Assembly: GCA_036268455.1 (NCBI GenBank)
Contig: DATAUD010000104.1
Location: 144,008-208,007, forward strand
Reading direction: 5' to 3'
Length of the DNA: 64,000 nucleotides
Source: DATAUD01 sp036268455
GTDB taxonomy: Bacteria > Verrucomicrobiota > Verrucomicrobiia > Limisphaerales > Palsa-1400
A program made the translations under genes and the position numbers. Position 1 is the stretch's first letter, and each line of letters starts with the position of its first letter. The notes below the pieces were generated by a model. The model worked only from the letters and a program-made list of their open reading frames with translations, ran no database searches and had not been told where the DNA came from. Below are positions 25,701-33,859 of the stretch, piece after piece.

Positions 25701-27886
25701 TTGCGCTTCCAGCCGGCCAATTCACCGGACTCCTCTTGTTGGGAGCCGCTATCAACGCCAATCAGCCCAATCAGACGTTTCAGATCAATTACACCGATGG
25801 AACCTCCGTCACCGTCACACAAAGCATCAGCCTCTGGACGGCGCCGCAGAATTACACCGGAGAATCCATCGCGATCAGCGCCGCCTACACGGATACGAGC
25901 GCCGGCGCCAACAATCCAGGAGAACCCGCCAATCTCTACGGATACGTCCTCGGCCTCAACGACTCGAAGACCGTCCAAAGCATCACCTTGCCGAATAATC
26001 CGGACGTCATCGTCCTTGCGATGAGTCTCGCCAACGCTCCAACCGCCGTTTCTCTGACCTCCGTTTTCAATCGCACCGGCATTTATACCGATGGCTCCAG
26101 CTATTCCGGCGGATTGGACGGCGGCGGTTATGCCTACTCCGCGGCCCAGCTTGGTTCCTCACAAATCTGGGACAGCATCCAATTCAAATTCGGCCCTTCC
26201 AACGCGAACGATGTGATTAATTGCGCCGGACAGACCATCACCTTGCCGACGAATCGTTACACCAGCCTCTTCATGCTCGCCACTGGCGTCAACGCCAACC
26301 AACCATCCCAATCCTTCACCGTCACTTACACTGACGGCACCACCGCGCAGATTGTCCAAAGCATGAGCGATTGGATCAACGTAACGGGCTATTCCAATCA
26401 ATTCACCGCCGTCACCATGTCTTACCGTCTTTTCGACGGAAATATAAATTCCGCGAGCACTCATCTCTACGGTTACCTTTTCCCGCTTAATAACACAAAG
26501 ACCGTGCGGACCTTCAAACTGCCCAGCAACGCCAACGTCAATGTCCTCGCCATCACTCTCGCGAACACTCCCCTGCCCGTTTCGCTCCAATCCAACTACA
26601 ACCGCGCCGGAATCTACACCGATGGCACCAGCTTCGGCTCCAGTGCCGGACTGGATAACGACGGAAGCGCCCTCTCCGCCACATTGCTCGGCCCGTCGGA
26701 AACCTGGCACAATATTCTTCTTGACTACGGCGTCGCCAACGTCAACAACGTGATCAGCGCCGCCGGCCAAACCGTCGCGCTTCCGCAGGGCCAGTACTCG
26801 TCGCTGCTCATGCTGGGCGTCGCCGTAAATGGTTCGCAAGCCAGCCAAAGCTTCCTGGTCACTTACACCAATGGCGCCACAAGCCCCTTCGTGGTGAGCC
26901 TAAGCGATTGGGTGACCCCGCAGGGTTACAGTGGCGAAACCACCGTCGTGCAGATGGGCTACCGCGACTCCAGCGGCGGTTCCAAAGGCAGTCCCGCCGT
27001 CAACGTCTATGGCTACCAGTTGAATTTAAACAGCAACAACGTTGTCCAAAGCGTTCGGCTCCCCACCGATTCCGATGTCGAAGTGCTGGCCATCAGCCTC
27101 TCCAATTTCACCGCCGTCCTGCCGGAGGCGCCTGTCATCACCAGTCAACCCGCAAGCCTGGTAGTTTCCAACGGCTATCCCGCCGCATTCTCTGTCACCG
27201 CAATCGGCAGCCCCACGTTGCATTACCAATGGCTCGACAACAGCGTTGCGCTAACCAATGGCGGAAATGTTAGCGGCGCCACCAGCAGCGCGCTGACCCT
27301 TTCCACGACTTCCACCAACGACGCCGGCAGCTATTCCGTCATCGTCAGCAATGCCTACGGCGCGGTCACCAGCGCCGTCGTCACATTGACCATTGGCCTT
27401 CCGCCGTCCATCACGAGCCAACCAATATTTTTGACAGTCACCAATGGAAGCCCGGCCATTTTCACCGTCGGCGCGTCCGGTGTTCCGCCATTCGCCTATC
27501 AATGGCAAATGAACGGGACCAATCTGTCCGACGGCGCGAACATCACCGGTTCCGCGACATCGACATTAACTCTCGCCGCCGCCGGCGCGAACGACGCCGG
27601 GAGTTACGAGGTGATCATCACCAACGGATATGGAAGCGTCACCAGCAGCGTCGTCGCATTGAACGTGGTATTTCTTTTCCAATCCGCCGCGCAAAACAGC
27701 AATGCCATCAACTTTTCCTGGCAGACCACTCCCGGATTGGCTTATCAGGTGCAATATACCATCGACCTGACCTCCTCAAACTGGATCGATCTCGGCGCCG
27801 CTTTCGTGGCCACGAACGGAATCACCACCGCCACCGACACCCTCGGCCTCGACCCGCAACGCTTCTACCGCATCATCCAGCAATAA
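22712..27886 (+). CDS. Secreted sedolisin (S53, pro-kumamolisin type) protease with four repeated C-terminal modules
   Basis: A 1724-residue protein starting MRAKFYCAAVFFLAATVAFA (signal peptide). Residues about 30-175 form a pro-kumamolisin activation domain (LHGHVP; SPRFHHYLTTEEFTEQFGP). The S53 catalytic domain follows, with the Glu/Asp pair in GEQALDIEM (about 279-284), the oxyanion Asp in FVASGDAG and the nucleophile Ser in GGTSASSPEW (about 453). Sedolisins are acid endopeptidases that mature by self-cleavage. After the protease come four related modules of about 170 residues (NxxGIYxDG...SLSDW...LYGYxFxLNxxKT), two Ig-like domains and the terminal SWQTTPGLAYQVQYT...FYRIIQQ module. It overlaps the GxGYxYP gene by 11 bases. 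The tail may anchor the enzyme or bind polymers. Confidence 0.9.
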   Translation: MRAKFYCAAVFFLAATVAFAQQGRVLHGHVPDVVGRLQPMSDVTAQTRLRLSVGLPLRNKTALTNLLQDLYNPASPRFHHYLTTEEFTEQFGPTEEDYQKVQDFLAARGLVVTGTHPNRMVVEASGAAADVQRAFHTRLRVYRHPTEQRNFFAPDTDPWVEADVPVLDVMGLDDYILPHPLDLRRPTPSVTNTTTVTNYSETGSGPNGTYIGNDFRTAYVPGVTNTGTGQYIGLVEFGAYWTNDIHTYEIDAKLSTNIAVSNILLDGVTEPPATGTDAGEQALDIEMCISMAPGATVLYYGGNVVDNIYSRIASDNLAKQISCSFGFGIDSTTEQLYQEFVAQGQNFFVASGDAGAYVGTINPPAAEPYITIVGGTALYTVSPGGAYQQELTWVGSGGGVSTFYAIPNYQQGINMAALQGSSTMRNFPDVAMMADTVIFLAANGGTGPIGGTSASSPEWAAFYSLANQQAASVGQPPLGFLNPALYGLGKSANYSQCFHDITSGNTTNFTSGPKKFFAATGYDLCTGWGSPKGSNLINALTAIGTNNFMLYATPATLNMTVGGAATVLITDQPMNISNVPVSLSVTGLPTGVTASFSAATTTNTSLLTLITGGDASAGTSTLTLTASSESITQTTSLTLTIETATPGTSEVNLSPNFNIAAIYGDGLAFSSGGGADGGGNAYSANLLGTSLNWNGCLFVRGAANANDAVRCSGQTVTLPAGEFSSLQILATAVDGAQASQQFIVTYTDGATSAFTQSLSDWTSPRNYPGESVAATTPYRNTSSGAKDTVTEAVVYGYSFALNNTKTLKSIKLPDNSDVVVFAMTLANDFTLYGAPSSVVLTAGGKSSCYLISGPVNGFTGGVSLSVSGLPTGVTASFSPSASTTGSILMLTAAATAQTVNTNVVVTGTLDGVIHNAGFNFSVVTPIPGATTVNLAASFNLSGIVSDGSSFSATGGLDGVGNDYSANLFGTAPNWNRCLFTFGPTGSSDAVQCSAQTIALPAGQFTGLLLLGAAINANQPNQTFQINYTDGTSVTVTQSISLWTAPQNYTGESIAISAAYTDTSAGANNPGEPANLYGYVLGLNDSKTVQSITLPNNPDVIVLAMSLANAPTAVSLTSVFNRTGIYTDGSSYSGGLDGGGYAYSAAQLGSSQIWDSIQFKFGPSNANDVINCAGQTITLPTNRYTSLFMLATGVNANQPSQSFTVTYTDGTTAQIVQSMSDWINVTGYSNQFTAVTMSYRLFDGNINSASTHLYGYLFPLNNTKTVRTFKLPSNANVNVLAITLANTPLPVSLQSNYNRAGIYTDGTSFGSSAGLDNDGSALSATLLGPSETWHNILLDYGVANVNNVISAAGQTVALPQGQYSSLLMLGVAVNGSQASQSFLVTYTNGATSPFVVSLSDWVTPQGYSGETTVVQMGYRDSSGGSKGSPAVNVYGYQLNLNSNNVVQSVRLPTDSDVEVLAISLSNFTAVLPEAPVITSQPASLVVSNGYPAAFSVTAIGSPTLHYQWLDNSVALTNGGNVSGATSSALTLSTTSTNDAGSYSVIVSNAYGAVTSAVVTLTIGLPPSITSQPIFLTVTNGSPAIFTVGASGVPPFAYQWQMNGTNLSDGANITGSATSTLTLAAAGANDAGSYEVIITNGYGSVTSSVVALNVVFLFQSAAQNSNAINFSWQTTPGLAYQVQYTIDLTSSNWIDLGAAFVATNGITTATDTLGLDPQRFYRIIQQ
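24655..27115 (+). repeat. Four repeated ~170-residue modules inside the sedolisin gene
   Basis: Copies begin near 24655, 25495, 26040 and 26575, each starting with a V(N/S)L-x(2)-(S/N)(F/Y)N pattern and containing GQT(V/I)(T/A)LP, a VTYT(D/N)GxT core and a closing LPxxxDVxVLA(I/M)(T/S)L(A/S)N. The first two are separated by an Ig-like insert near 25195-25480. The copies are clearly homologous but diverged, pointing to old duplications. Confidence 0.75.
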
Positions 27887-28004
27887 ATCTCCGGTTGCCT
27901 GGGACGTCGCTCTTCGGCTCTTATGTTGCAAAAGCCCCTCCCGCTGTCGAAAAAAACAGCGCATTTGGTTATTTTGAAAAATCTCTTGCCACGAGTCAGA
28001 ACCC

Positions 28005-29093
28005 ATGTTACAAGGGCTTATGGCACGTTCATCAACCACCTATCAGCCAAAGTGGAAGCTCGGCAACACAACTGTCATTCGGGTCCCACAAACGCTCGCC
28101 CCTGCTGTCTTGCGTTACGCGCACGAAATGGACGAGAAAAGCGCCCCTGAAGCAATTTATGAGGACAGAGTCTCATATCGGACTGCCGAGGATATTGAGA
28201 TGACCAAACCGGTGAATGTCGCTTCCGTTCCGCAGCGATCTCCATTCCGTTACCCGGGGGGCAAGACGTGGCTCGTTCCGTATATCCGCTCGTGGCTTGC
28301 GGACAGAGAAAGACCGGTGGGGGTTCTTGTGGAGCCTTTCGCGGGTGGTGGCATCGTTGGGCTCACGGCGGGTTTCGAGGGTCTGGCGGATCATGTGGCT
28401 TTTGTTGAAAGCGACCCGAACATTGCCGCCGTTTGGCACACAATTCTGGGCGGCCAGGCAAACTGGCTGGCAGACCAAATCCTGGGCTTTGATCTGACTC
28501 GAGAGAACGTCACTTCCATTCTACGCAAAGAACCGGTCACGCAACGCGAGCGAGCTTTTGCGGTGATCTTGAGGAATCGGGTTCAGAGAGGCGGCATTAT
28601 GGCTGAGGGAGCGGGACTGGTGAAAACGGGGGAAAACGGGCGCGGTCTTAACTCGCGTTGGTATCCGGAAACCCTGGCCCGTCGCATCCAGGAAATCGCG
28701 GGGGTGCGTGAGCGCTTCTCATTCATCGAGGGCGATGCCTTCGACGTGATCAAGCGATATTCTGACGACGAAAGAGCCGCTTTTTTTACGGACCCACCGT
28801 ACACCGTCGCATCGAGACGACTCTACTTACACTGGCAGGTTGACCATCGGAGCTTGATGGGACTGCTTGCCGGAGTCGAAGGCGACGTCCTTATGACCTA
28901 TGACCGAACTCGCGAGATCGGCTCGCTAGCGGCTGAATTCGGTTTTGAGACCCAGGCTATCGCAATGAAGAACACGCATCATGCAGAGATGACTGAGCTT
29001 CTAATAGGCAAGGATCTTTCCTGGCTCAGGAGGGCAAACGGGCGCGGATCTGGCTCTCGAAACGCTCAAGCGATATTGGCGTTCCGCCAGTAA
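28005..29093 (+). CDS. D12-class DNA adenine-N6 methyltransferase
   Basis: A 362-residue methyltransferase of the Dam/D12 class, which transfers methyl groups from SAM to adenine N6. It has the SAM-site motif PFRYPGGK (80-87), PFAGGG (111-116) and the catalytic DPPY (263-266). The first 75 residues (KWKLGNTTVIRVPQ...LRYAHEMDE) are an extra N-terminal region not found in Dam. A second ATG at 28020 is an equally good start. It faces a NotI-like endonuclease gene, which suggests a type II restriction-modification pair, and the two genes overlap by 68 bases at their 3' ends. Because the endonuclease is frameshifted, the methylase may now act alone. Confidence 0.88.
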   Translation: MLQGLMARSSTTYQPKWKLGNTTVIRVPQTLAPAVLRYAHEMDEKSAPEAIYEDRVSYRTAEDIEMTKPVNVASVPQRSPFRYPGGKTWLVPYIRSWLADRERPVGVLVEPFAGGGIVGLTAGFEGLADHVAFVESDPNIAAVWHTILGGQANWLADQILGFDLTRENVTSILRKEPVTQRERAFAVILRNRVQRGGIMAEGAGLVKTGENGRGLNSRWYPETLARRIQEIAGVRERFSFIEGDAFDVIKRYSDDERAAFFTDPPYTVASRRLYLHWQVDHRSLMGLLAGVEGDVLMTYDRTREIGSLAAEFGFETQAIAMKNTHHAEMTELLIGKDLSWLRRANGRGSGSRNAQAILAFRQ

Positions 29094-29924
29094 GTCCCTC
29101 AATCGCGTTATCCAACGTGGTGAAATGAGTCGCGTCACGCTTGAGGGAGAAACGGCCATCCGCTGAGGGGGCGAACGAAACAACAAACCAGATGATCTCG
29201 CAGTTGGATAAATCCTTCACTTCACGCATTTCCCCCAGCGAATCCCAAAACGACCGATCGATTACAACTGCCATTTTCTTTCCCCATCGGTGATTGTGGG
29301 CACTTTGATTTGGGGTTGGGGCATAAGTCGCTTCGGGCCGGATGAACGGAAATCTGGGCGCCGTTGAACTGTTGGAAACGGAACCCCCGGCCCTGTCCAC
29401 TCCCGCATCATTTTGAAATCGTTCTCCATACTCATGCCGGAAAAATAAACGGCTTGGATTTCCAGTGCGCACCATCGGAACGCGCCGTCCTCCATATTGA
29501 CGAGGACTTCATCGATTTTTCCTACAGCGTCTTGATCTGCTTGCTCCTCCGCTTGAATTTCGCCCATCAGAAATGGCAGTTCGGAAATTACGACTGGCTT
29601 TGAAGTGCCGAGCAAGGTTTCTCCGATCCACTGGGCAATCACGTTACCTTCCAAAAAGCGACTTGGGCAGGTAGCCACCGGCAGCCCTCCCGGATTAATG
29701 CGGCCTTGTTGGTCTTGCACAAACTGCCTCAACGAGCATACCCCGCCTTTCTTGTTGCATTTGGGCGCTGGTTTGTTGGGTGAGACCGGCTTGAATGGGC
29801 ACACGAGGCTCTTGTAGGGAGCCGAGGACAATTCACGGATCCGCTCGGGCGTGAGTGCGCTGAAATCAAAGCCATACAATTCACCAGCCACCGTAACGCG
29901 AAGGCATGCCGAGAGTCTTATCAT
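29026..29924 (-). pseudogene. NotI-like type II restriction endonuclease, frameshifted
   Basis: The first part (29924 down to about 29290) encodes the NotI pattern of four iron-binding cysteines: VCPF, KC, GGVC and TCPSR, in the same order and context as CPF, C, GVC and CPNR in NotI. It also has the catalytic-site equivalents KIDEV and ALEIQAVYFSG (NotI: GVLEIQTMDFHGS). Reading then leaves the frame, and the conserved C-terminal part (RWGKKMAVVIDRSFWDSL...GLTGGTPISLERFESQIRARL) continues in another frame to 29026. Joining at about 29288-29296 needs one extra base, so a single-base deletion, or a sequencing error, is likely. If the gene was intact, the enzyme would be a rare-cutter-type PD-(D/E)XK nuclease paired with the convergent methylase. 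Confidence 0.8.
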
Positions 29925-30028
29925 TTTCGCCGTTAATGAAAAGCGTTGCTTTGGGAAATTTCGTTACTTACTGACAAAGTCGCCAAGAAAGCACTGGGGC
30001 TTCTCCTCGCTAGCCTTTGGGTTCGACC

Positions 30029-31417
30029 CTAACTCTTGGGTTCGGACGCGGAAAATTGCAGGCGGGAGAATGCCGACGGATCAAACGACGCTTTTCCAAA
30101 CACAGGACTTGTCACCAATACCCCTTCCGGACGCCAGCTCAATAAATCAAATGTAATAAACCCGCCGCGCGTAAATGTCGCATGAACGCTTCCCGCAACG
30201 GCCTTCGAGGCGTCGGGCGGAACAGCCGAAAAATCAATCGCGCTGACCTTGTCCACCGGGATTTGTGTCACTCCATTCCCCTCTTGGAAGGAAATCTGGC
30301 CGTTGGCGATGTTTTGAATCACGCCGCTGCTTTTCGTGCCCGTTTCCGTCGTAATCGTGTCCAGCTTCGGGTCTGGAGGAGTTTCCGATCCAGTGTCCAG
30401 AACGCCGTTCCATGCCGTCACCCGCAAATTGCTCAACTTCACAGACCCGCCGGCGTTCTGGACAAAACGCAAGCCAGTCCCATCCCCGCTGAACCCGGAG
30501 GGATCGATCCATTCCTTCACCAGCGCGCCATCGAAATACAGAACGATCCGATGATCCGGCTTGCTCATGCGAATATCGACATGCACACGGTCCTTGTTGT
30601 TCAGGGCGGGCACAATAAGATCGCCCAGCGAATGAAGCGGCTCTTTTTTGCTGATGGGCATCAGGCTGACCACAACCGTGTTTTGAAATCGCAAACTGTA
30701 GAACGCGGCAAAATTCGGCCCCGAATCCTTGGCAGTCAATAATATTGGTTGCAGTGAATCCGTGTAAAGCGCGACCGCCAGGTTCAGTATCCCGTTCCAT
30801 GCCAGATCAAACTGAACTTCCGAAATGTCCGGCAGCTTCACGTCCCGCGCAATCGATGCCGGCTTGTTCGCGTAAAATCCCCCGTGCTGGTAAATCCATT
30901 GCCCGGAATCGTTGGCAAACGCCTTGACCGCGTTTCCCTGCGTCCATCCATCCATGCCCGTCGGCCCTTCGTAGATCGACGGTTGCCGCGGCAAAAATGA
31001 AATGGTCTGCACCGGATTTTGCGGCGACTTTCGCGAAATCTTCAACCGGCCCGCATACCACGTGTCAATTGCCAAAACATCGCGCCCGCAAGAAACCAGG
31101 TTTCCCTCCACCGTCTCGCCGTTGGCAAAGTAAACCCGGCAGGAGACGTTCGATTGGGAGGCGCTTGATTTGCCCGGCGCAAATTCAATTTGCGAAACGC
31201 TCTCCGGCTTGAATTCGATGGGATCGCTGGCATCCGGATGCTTCCACTGAACGCCCTCTCGCGGATCAATCGCCAGCAACTTGCCATACAGCAGGTCGCC
31301 GTTCCGAAAAAACACGCAATCGGACGTGGCGTTGGTGGACGCCGCCGGCGACGGCACCGCAATGGCGCCGCAAAGCGCAATCACAAAGATCAGTAACAAT
31401 GCGCGAGTTTTACTCAT
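30029..31417 (-). CDS. Secreted LamG-like/DUF protein, paralogue of the upstream neighbour
   Basis: A 462-residue exported protein (signal peptide about 1-26, MSKTRALLLIFVIALCG...). It opens with FFRNGDLLYGKLLAIDPREGVQWKHPDA, a small SH3-like module repeated once (VYFANGETVEGNL), then a concanavalin/LamG-like sandwich (FDLAWNGILNLAVALYTD; HIxM-type strands; VLYFDGALVKEW) and a last small beta module (VIQNIANGQISFQEGNG). The start at 31417 overlaps the stop of the upstream gene by 8 bases; a longer in-frame version would lie within that gene. The same domain order occurs in the protein encoded at 31410-32879. The function is unknown; position in the operon suggests an envelope role. Confidence 0.8.
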   Translation of the reverse strand: MSKTRALLLIFVIALCGAIAVPSPAASTNATSDCVFFRNGDLLYGKLLAIDPREGVQWKHPDASDPIEFKPESVSQIEFAPGKSSASQSNVSCRVYFANGETVEGNLVSCGRDVLAIDTWYAGRLKISRKSPQNPVQTISFLPRQPSIYEGPTGMDGWTQGNAVKAFANDSGQWIYQHGGFYANKPASIARDVKLPDISEVQFDLAWNGILNLAVALYTDSLQPILLTAKDSGPNFAAFYSLRFQNTVVVSLMPISKKEPLHSLGDLIVPALNNKDRVHVDIRMSKPDHRIVLYFDGALVKEWIDPSGFSGDGTGLRFVQNAGGSVKLSNLRVTAWNGVLDTGSETPPDPKLDTITTETGTKSSGVIQNIANGQISFQEGNGVTQIPVDKVSAIDFSAVPPDASKAVAGSVHATFTRGGFITFDLLSWRPEGVLVTSPVFGKASFDPSAFSRLQFSASEPKS

Positions 31418-32879
31418 CCAAATCCTCAAACTCCTTCGCTGCGCCGGCCACCCCTTCGTCCTTGGGCCGGTCGAGGTTGAACTCCATTTCACGAATCGCG
31501 TGCGCCTGAAAAGCCAGCATTCCAAAGATCGCGCTTGTGCCCGAAATCTTTTCGTTCGTCCATTTCTCCAATTGAAACGATACACTTCCGCCTCCCGGAA
31601 AATGCGCGCGCACCGCCCACGGGCCGGACGATTCACTGCTGGCGTTGGTGTTGGCGAAATTGATCTGCGTCACGCGCTGCAACGGAATGTTGAGCGACTT
31701 GCCGCCCAGCGCCAGCGTCACTTTTCCATTCTTGATCTCCGTGATTTTTCCTCCCGCGCGGTCATGGTTCACAAAATGAATCGAATCCCCGTTTGTCGCG
31801 GCGATGGTCGTGTCCGGCTCGTAGCTGCCTTCCCACTGGCTGATTTTCATGTTCCCCAGTTTGATCGCCCCCCCGGAAAATCCCTCGCTCTGGAAAAGAA
31901 TCCCTGACCCGGCGACCGCGAATCCCGCGTCATCCTTCCACACACGAACCAATTGATTGTTGACAAATACCGAAACAGTCGATTCGTCCTTGTTGCACTG
32001 GATGGTCACGTGGATCTTGTTTTTCCCGCCCAGCGAAGGCATCGGTGCGATTCCGAAACTGCGAAGCGGGCCGATGCTGCGGGATTGGCGCAATAGAATC
32101 TGGCCCGCCGAATTGCCGGCCGTGAATTGCAAAACATACGAACCGTTGTTGTACTCCATCCTGTCCAGAACATCGGTGTAAAGCTGCACCTGCAAATCCA
32201 GCACGCCCGTCCACTTCGCGTCAAAGTCAACCGTGGAAGAATTAGTCATTGAAAAATCGCGCGCCAGCGTTCCCGGCCCCTGGCTCGTGAACCAGCCATC
32301 ATGGTAATTCCAGCTTTGCGGCGAGCTGCGAATCCATCCGCTCGAGTCGTAAGGCCCCTCGTAAAGAATGCTATAGTTCTTCGATAAAAACGTAATTGCG
32401 CGAACCGCCGAACGCGGAATCGTCATCGTCCCTCCAAACCACGTGTTAAATCCAAGCTTGTCGGAATCCAGCGAGGAGATCGTTCCAAAAAGGTCGTCGC
32501 CATTGGCGAATCGCAAATGGCACGTCGGCGCGAGGCTCACCGCGTCCGCCCGCGCAAAGCGGATCAAATTAACGTGCCCCGGCTGAAAATGAATGGGATT
32601 CTTCACGTCCGGGCTTTCCCACTCAAGCCCGCGCGCCATGTCCATTTCCTCAAGCTGGCCGTGCAACATCGAGCCGTCCACAAATTCCACCACGTCCCCC
32701 TTCGGTTCGATCTCAGGTTGCGGAGCGAGCGCCGACTGCCCGGTCGTAACGGACAAGTTTCCCTGCAAATTTCCCCGCACGATCACCGGTTGGGCAATTT
32801 GGAATTGCTGCGGTTGCGCCACCGCGCCAAGCGCCAGTCCGCACGTCAATAATATTGCCAGCCGCGCTCTACCTTTCAT
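31410..32879 (-). CDS. Secreted LamG-like/DUF protein
   Basis: A 489-residue exported protein with signal peptide (about 1-21). Its layout is the same as that of the next gene: FVDGSMLHGQLEEMDMARGLEWESPD, LRFANGDDLFGTISSL, the shared SILYEGPYDSSGW, a LamG-like sandwich (FDAKWTGVLDLQVQLYTD; VSVFVNNQLVRVWKD) and a terminal KITEIKNGKVTLALGGKSLNIP module. The two genes are tandem paralogues. The start overlaps the stop of the terpene-cyclase-fold gene by 11 bases, so translation is probably coupled. The molecular function is unknown. Confidence 0.8.
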   Translation of the reverse strand: MKGRARLAILLTCGLALGAVAQPQQFQIAQPVIVRGNLQGNLSVTTGQSALAPQPEIEPKGDVVEFVDGSMLHGQLEEMDMARGLEWESPDVKNPIHFQPGHVNLIRFARADAVSLAPTCHLRFANGDDLFGTISSLDSDKLGFNTWFGGTMTIPRSAVRAITFLSKNYSILYEGPYDSSGWIRSSPQSWNYHDGWFTSQGPGTLARDFSMTNSSTVDFDAKWTGVLDLQVQLYTDVLDRMEYNNGSYVLQFTAGNSAGQILLRQSRSIGPLRSFGIAPMPSLGGKNKIHVTIQCNKDESTVSVFVNNQLVRVWKDDAGFAVAGSGILFQSEGFSGGAIKLGNMKISQWEGSYEPDTTIAATNGDSIHFVNHDRAGGKITEIKNGKVTLALGGKSLNIPLQRVTQINFANTNASSESSGPWAVRAHFPGGGSVSFQLEKWTNEKISGTSAIFGMLAFQAHAIREMEFNLDRPKDEGVAGAAKEFEDLDE

Positions 32880-33858
32880 AAATCGGAAGATAACGGTAAT
32901 TCAGCGCCAGCGACAGCAACGAACCGGCCGTCGCGAAAGTCGGCCCAAATTGTCCGTCCCAGTTTCCATCCGGCCCTTGTGTGCCCTGCAATGACTGGAC
33001 GTTTTGCCGGTTCCATGTTTGCCACGCCTCCGGCGAACCGTGGAAAAACGCCTGCGACGCATAATAAAGAAAATACTGCGGATACTGCGCGTCCGGCTGC
33101 GCCGTCTTCAAAAAACCGAACGCCGCCTTGAACGCCGCCGAATTCTTCTCTTTCGCCAGCGCCAACACCACGCAGCCAATCGCCGTGCGCGTCGCGTTGG
33201 GCGCCACCGGTGAAATATAGCCGAAGCCCCCGTCGGCCGTCTGGCACGATAGAAAGAAATCCAGCCCGTTCTGAATGACCCGCTGCGGAACGGGAATTCC
33301 CGCGTTGCGCGCGGCCAGCAACGCCACCATTTGCGCGCCGCTGACGGTCGTGTCCGCGTCCTTCGCTTCAGGCGAATAACGCCAGGCGTGCGAGGCGTTC
33401 TGTTCCTGTGCTGTCACGATCAGCCGCACCGCCTTTTCCAGCGCCGGCCCAAGCCGCGGATCGTCCACGGCCCCGTAGGATTCCGCCAGCGCCAGCGTTG
33501 AGAAGCCGTGATTGTACATCGTCGGCCCAATGTAACCCGTGTCCTGGTCCATCTTTTTCAAAATGTAATCCAGCCCGCGATGCACCGTTTTCGTGTAAGG
33601 CCCAAAATTCGGGTCGTCTCCGTGCGCCAGAAAACTGATCACCGCAAACGCGGTGAGCGCCGGCTCCGTCCCGTGCGGTTCGTCAGGCCAATTTCCTTCC
33701 TCGGCCTGCGTCCGTTGCAAATACGCAAGCCCCTTGAGATATATTTTATCAACCTCCGCGGCCATCCCTCCGCCCGACCCGGTGTATAACTGCTGCCCCC
33801 GCGCTCCGCGGGCCAGCGCCAACACCGCCGCTAATGTCAATAATAATAAACGGCCCAT
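32869..33858 (-). CDS. Prenyltransferase/squalene-oxidase-repeat protein, secreted
   Basis: A 329-residue protein with signal peptide (MGRLLLLTLAAVLALARGARG). The rest is an alpha/alpha barrel of prenyltransferase/squalene-cyclase-type repeats: YLQRTQAEEGNWPDEPHGTEPALTAFAVISFL, TMYNHGFSTLALAESYG, FFLSCQTADGGFGYISP, and PDGNWDGQFGPTFATAGSLLSLAL. The DxDD-type motif of real cyclases is not seen, so it is probably not a terpene cyclase. Such proteins usually occur in Planctomycetota and Verrucomicrobiota next to DUF4175-like, MoxR or BatA genes. Its start lies one base after the upstream stop codon. The role is unknown, perhaps binding or scaffolding in the periplasm. Confidence 0.82.
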   Translation of the reverse strand: MGRLLLLTLAAVLALARGARGQQLYTGSGGGMAAEVDKIYLKGLAYLQRTQAEEGNWPDEPHGTEPALTAFAVISFLAHGDDPNFGPYTKTVHRGLDYILKKMDQDTGYIGPTMYNHGFSTLALAESYGAVDDPRLGPALEKAVRLIVTAQEQNASHAWRYSPEAKDADTTVSGAQMVALLAARNAGIPVPQRVIQNGLDFFLSCQTADGGFGYISPVAPNATRTAIGCVVLALAKEKNSAAFKAAFGFLKTAQPDAQYPQYFLYYASQAFFHGSPEAWQTWNRQNVQSLQGTQGPDGNWDGQFGPTFATAGSLLSLALNYRYLPIYER

Positions 33859-33859
33859 A

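Noticed and set aside
29280..29300. Programmed ribosomal frameshift in the NotI-like gene
   Set aside because: No slippery heptamer or following stem is evident at the junction; a simple one-base deletion or read error explains it.
29940..30028. tRNA-like GGGTTCGACCC string
   Set aside because: It lacks an acceptor stem, anticodon arm and CCA; probably chance.
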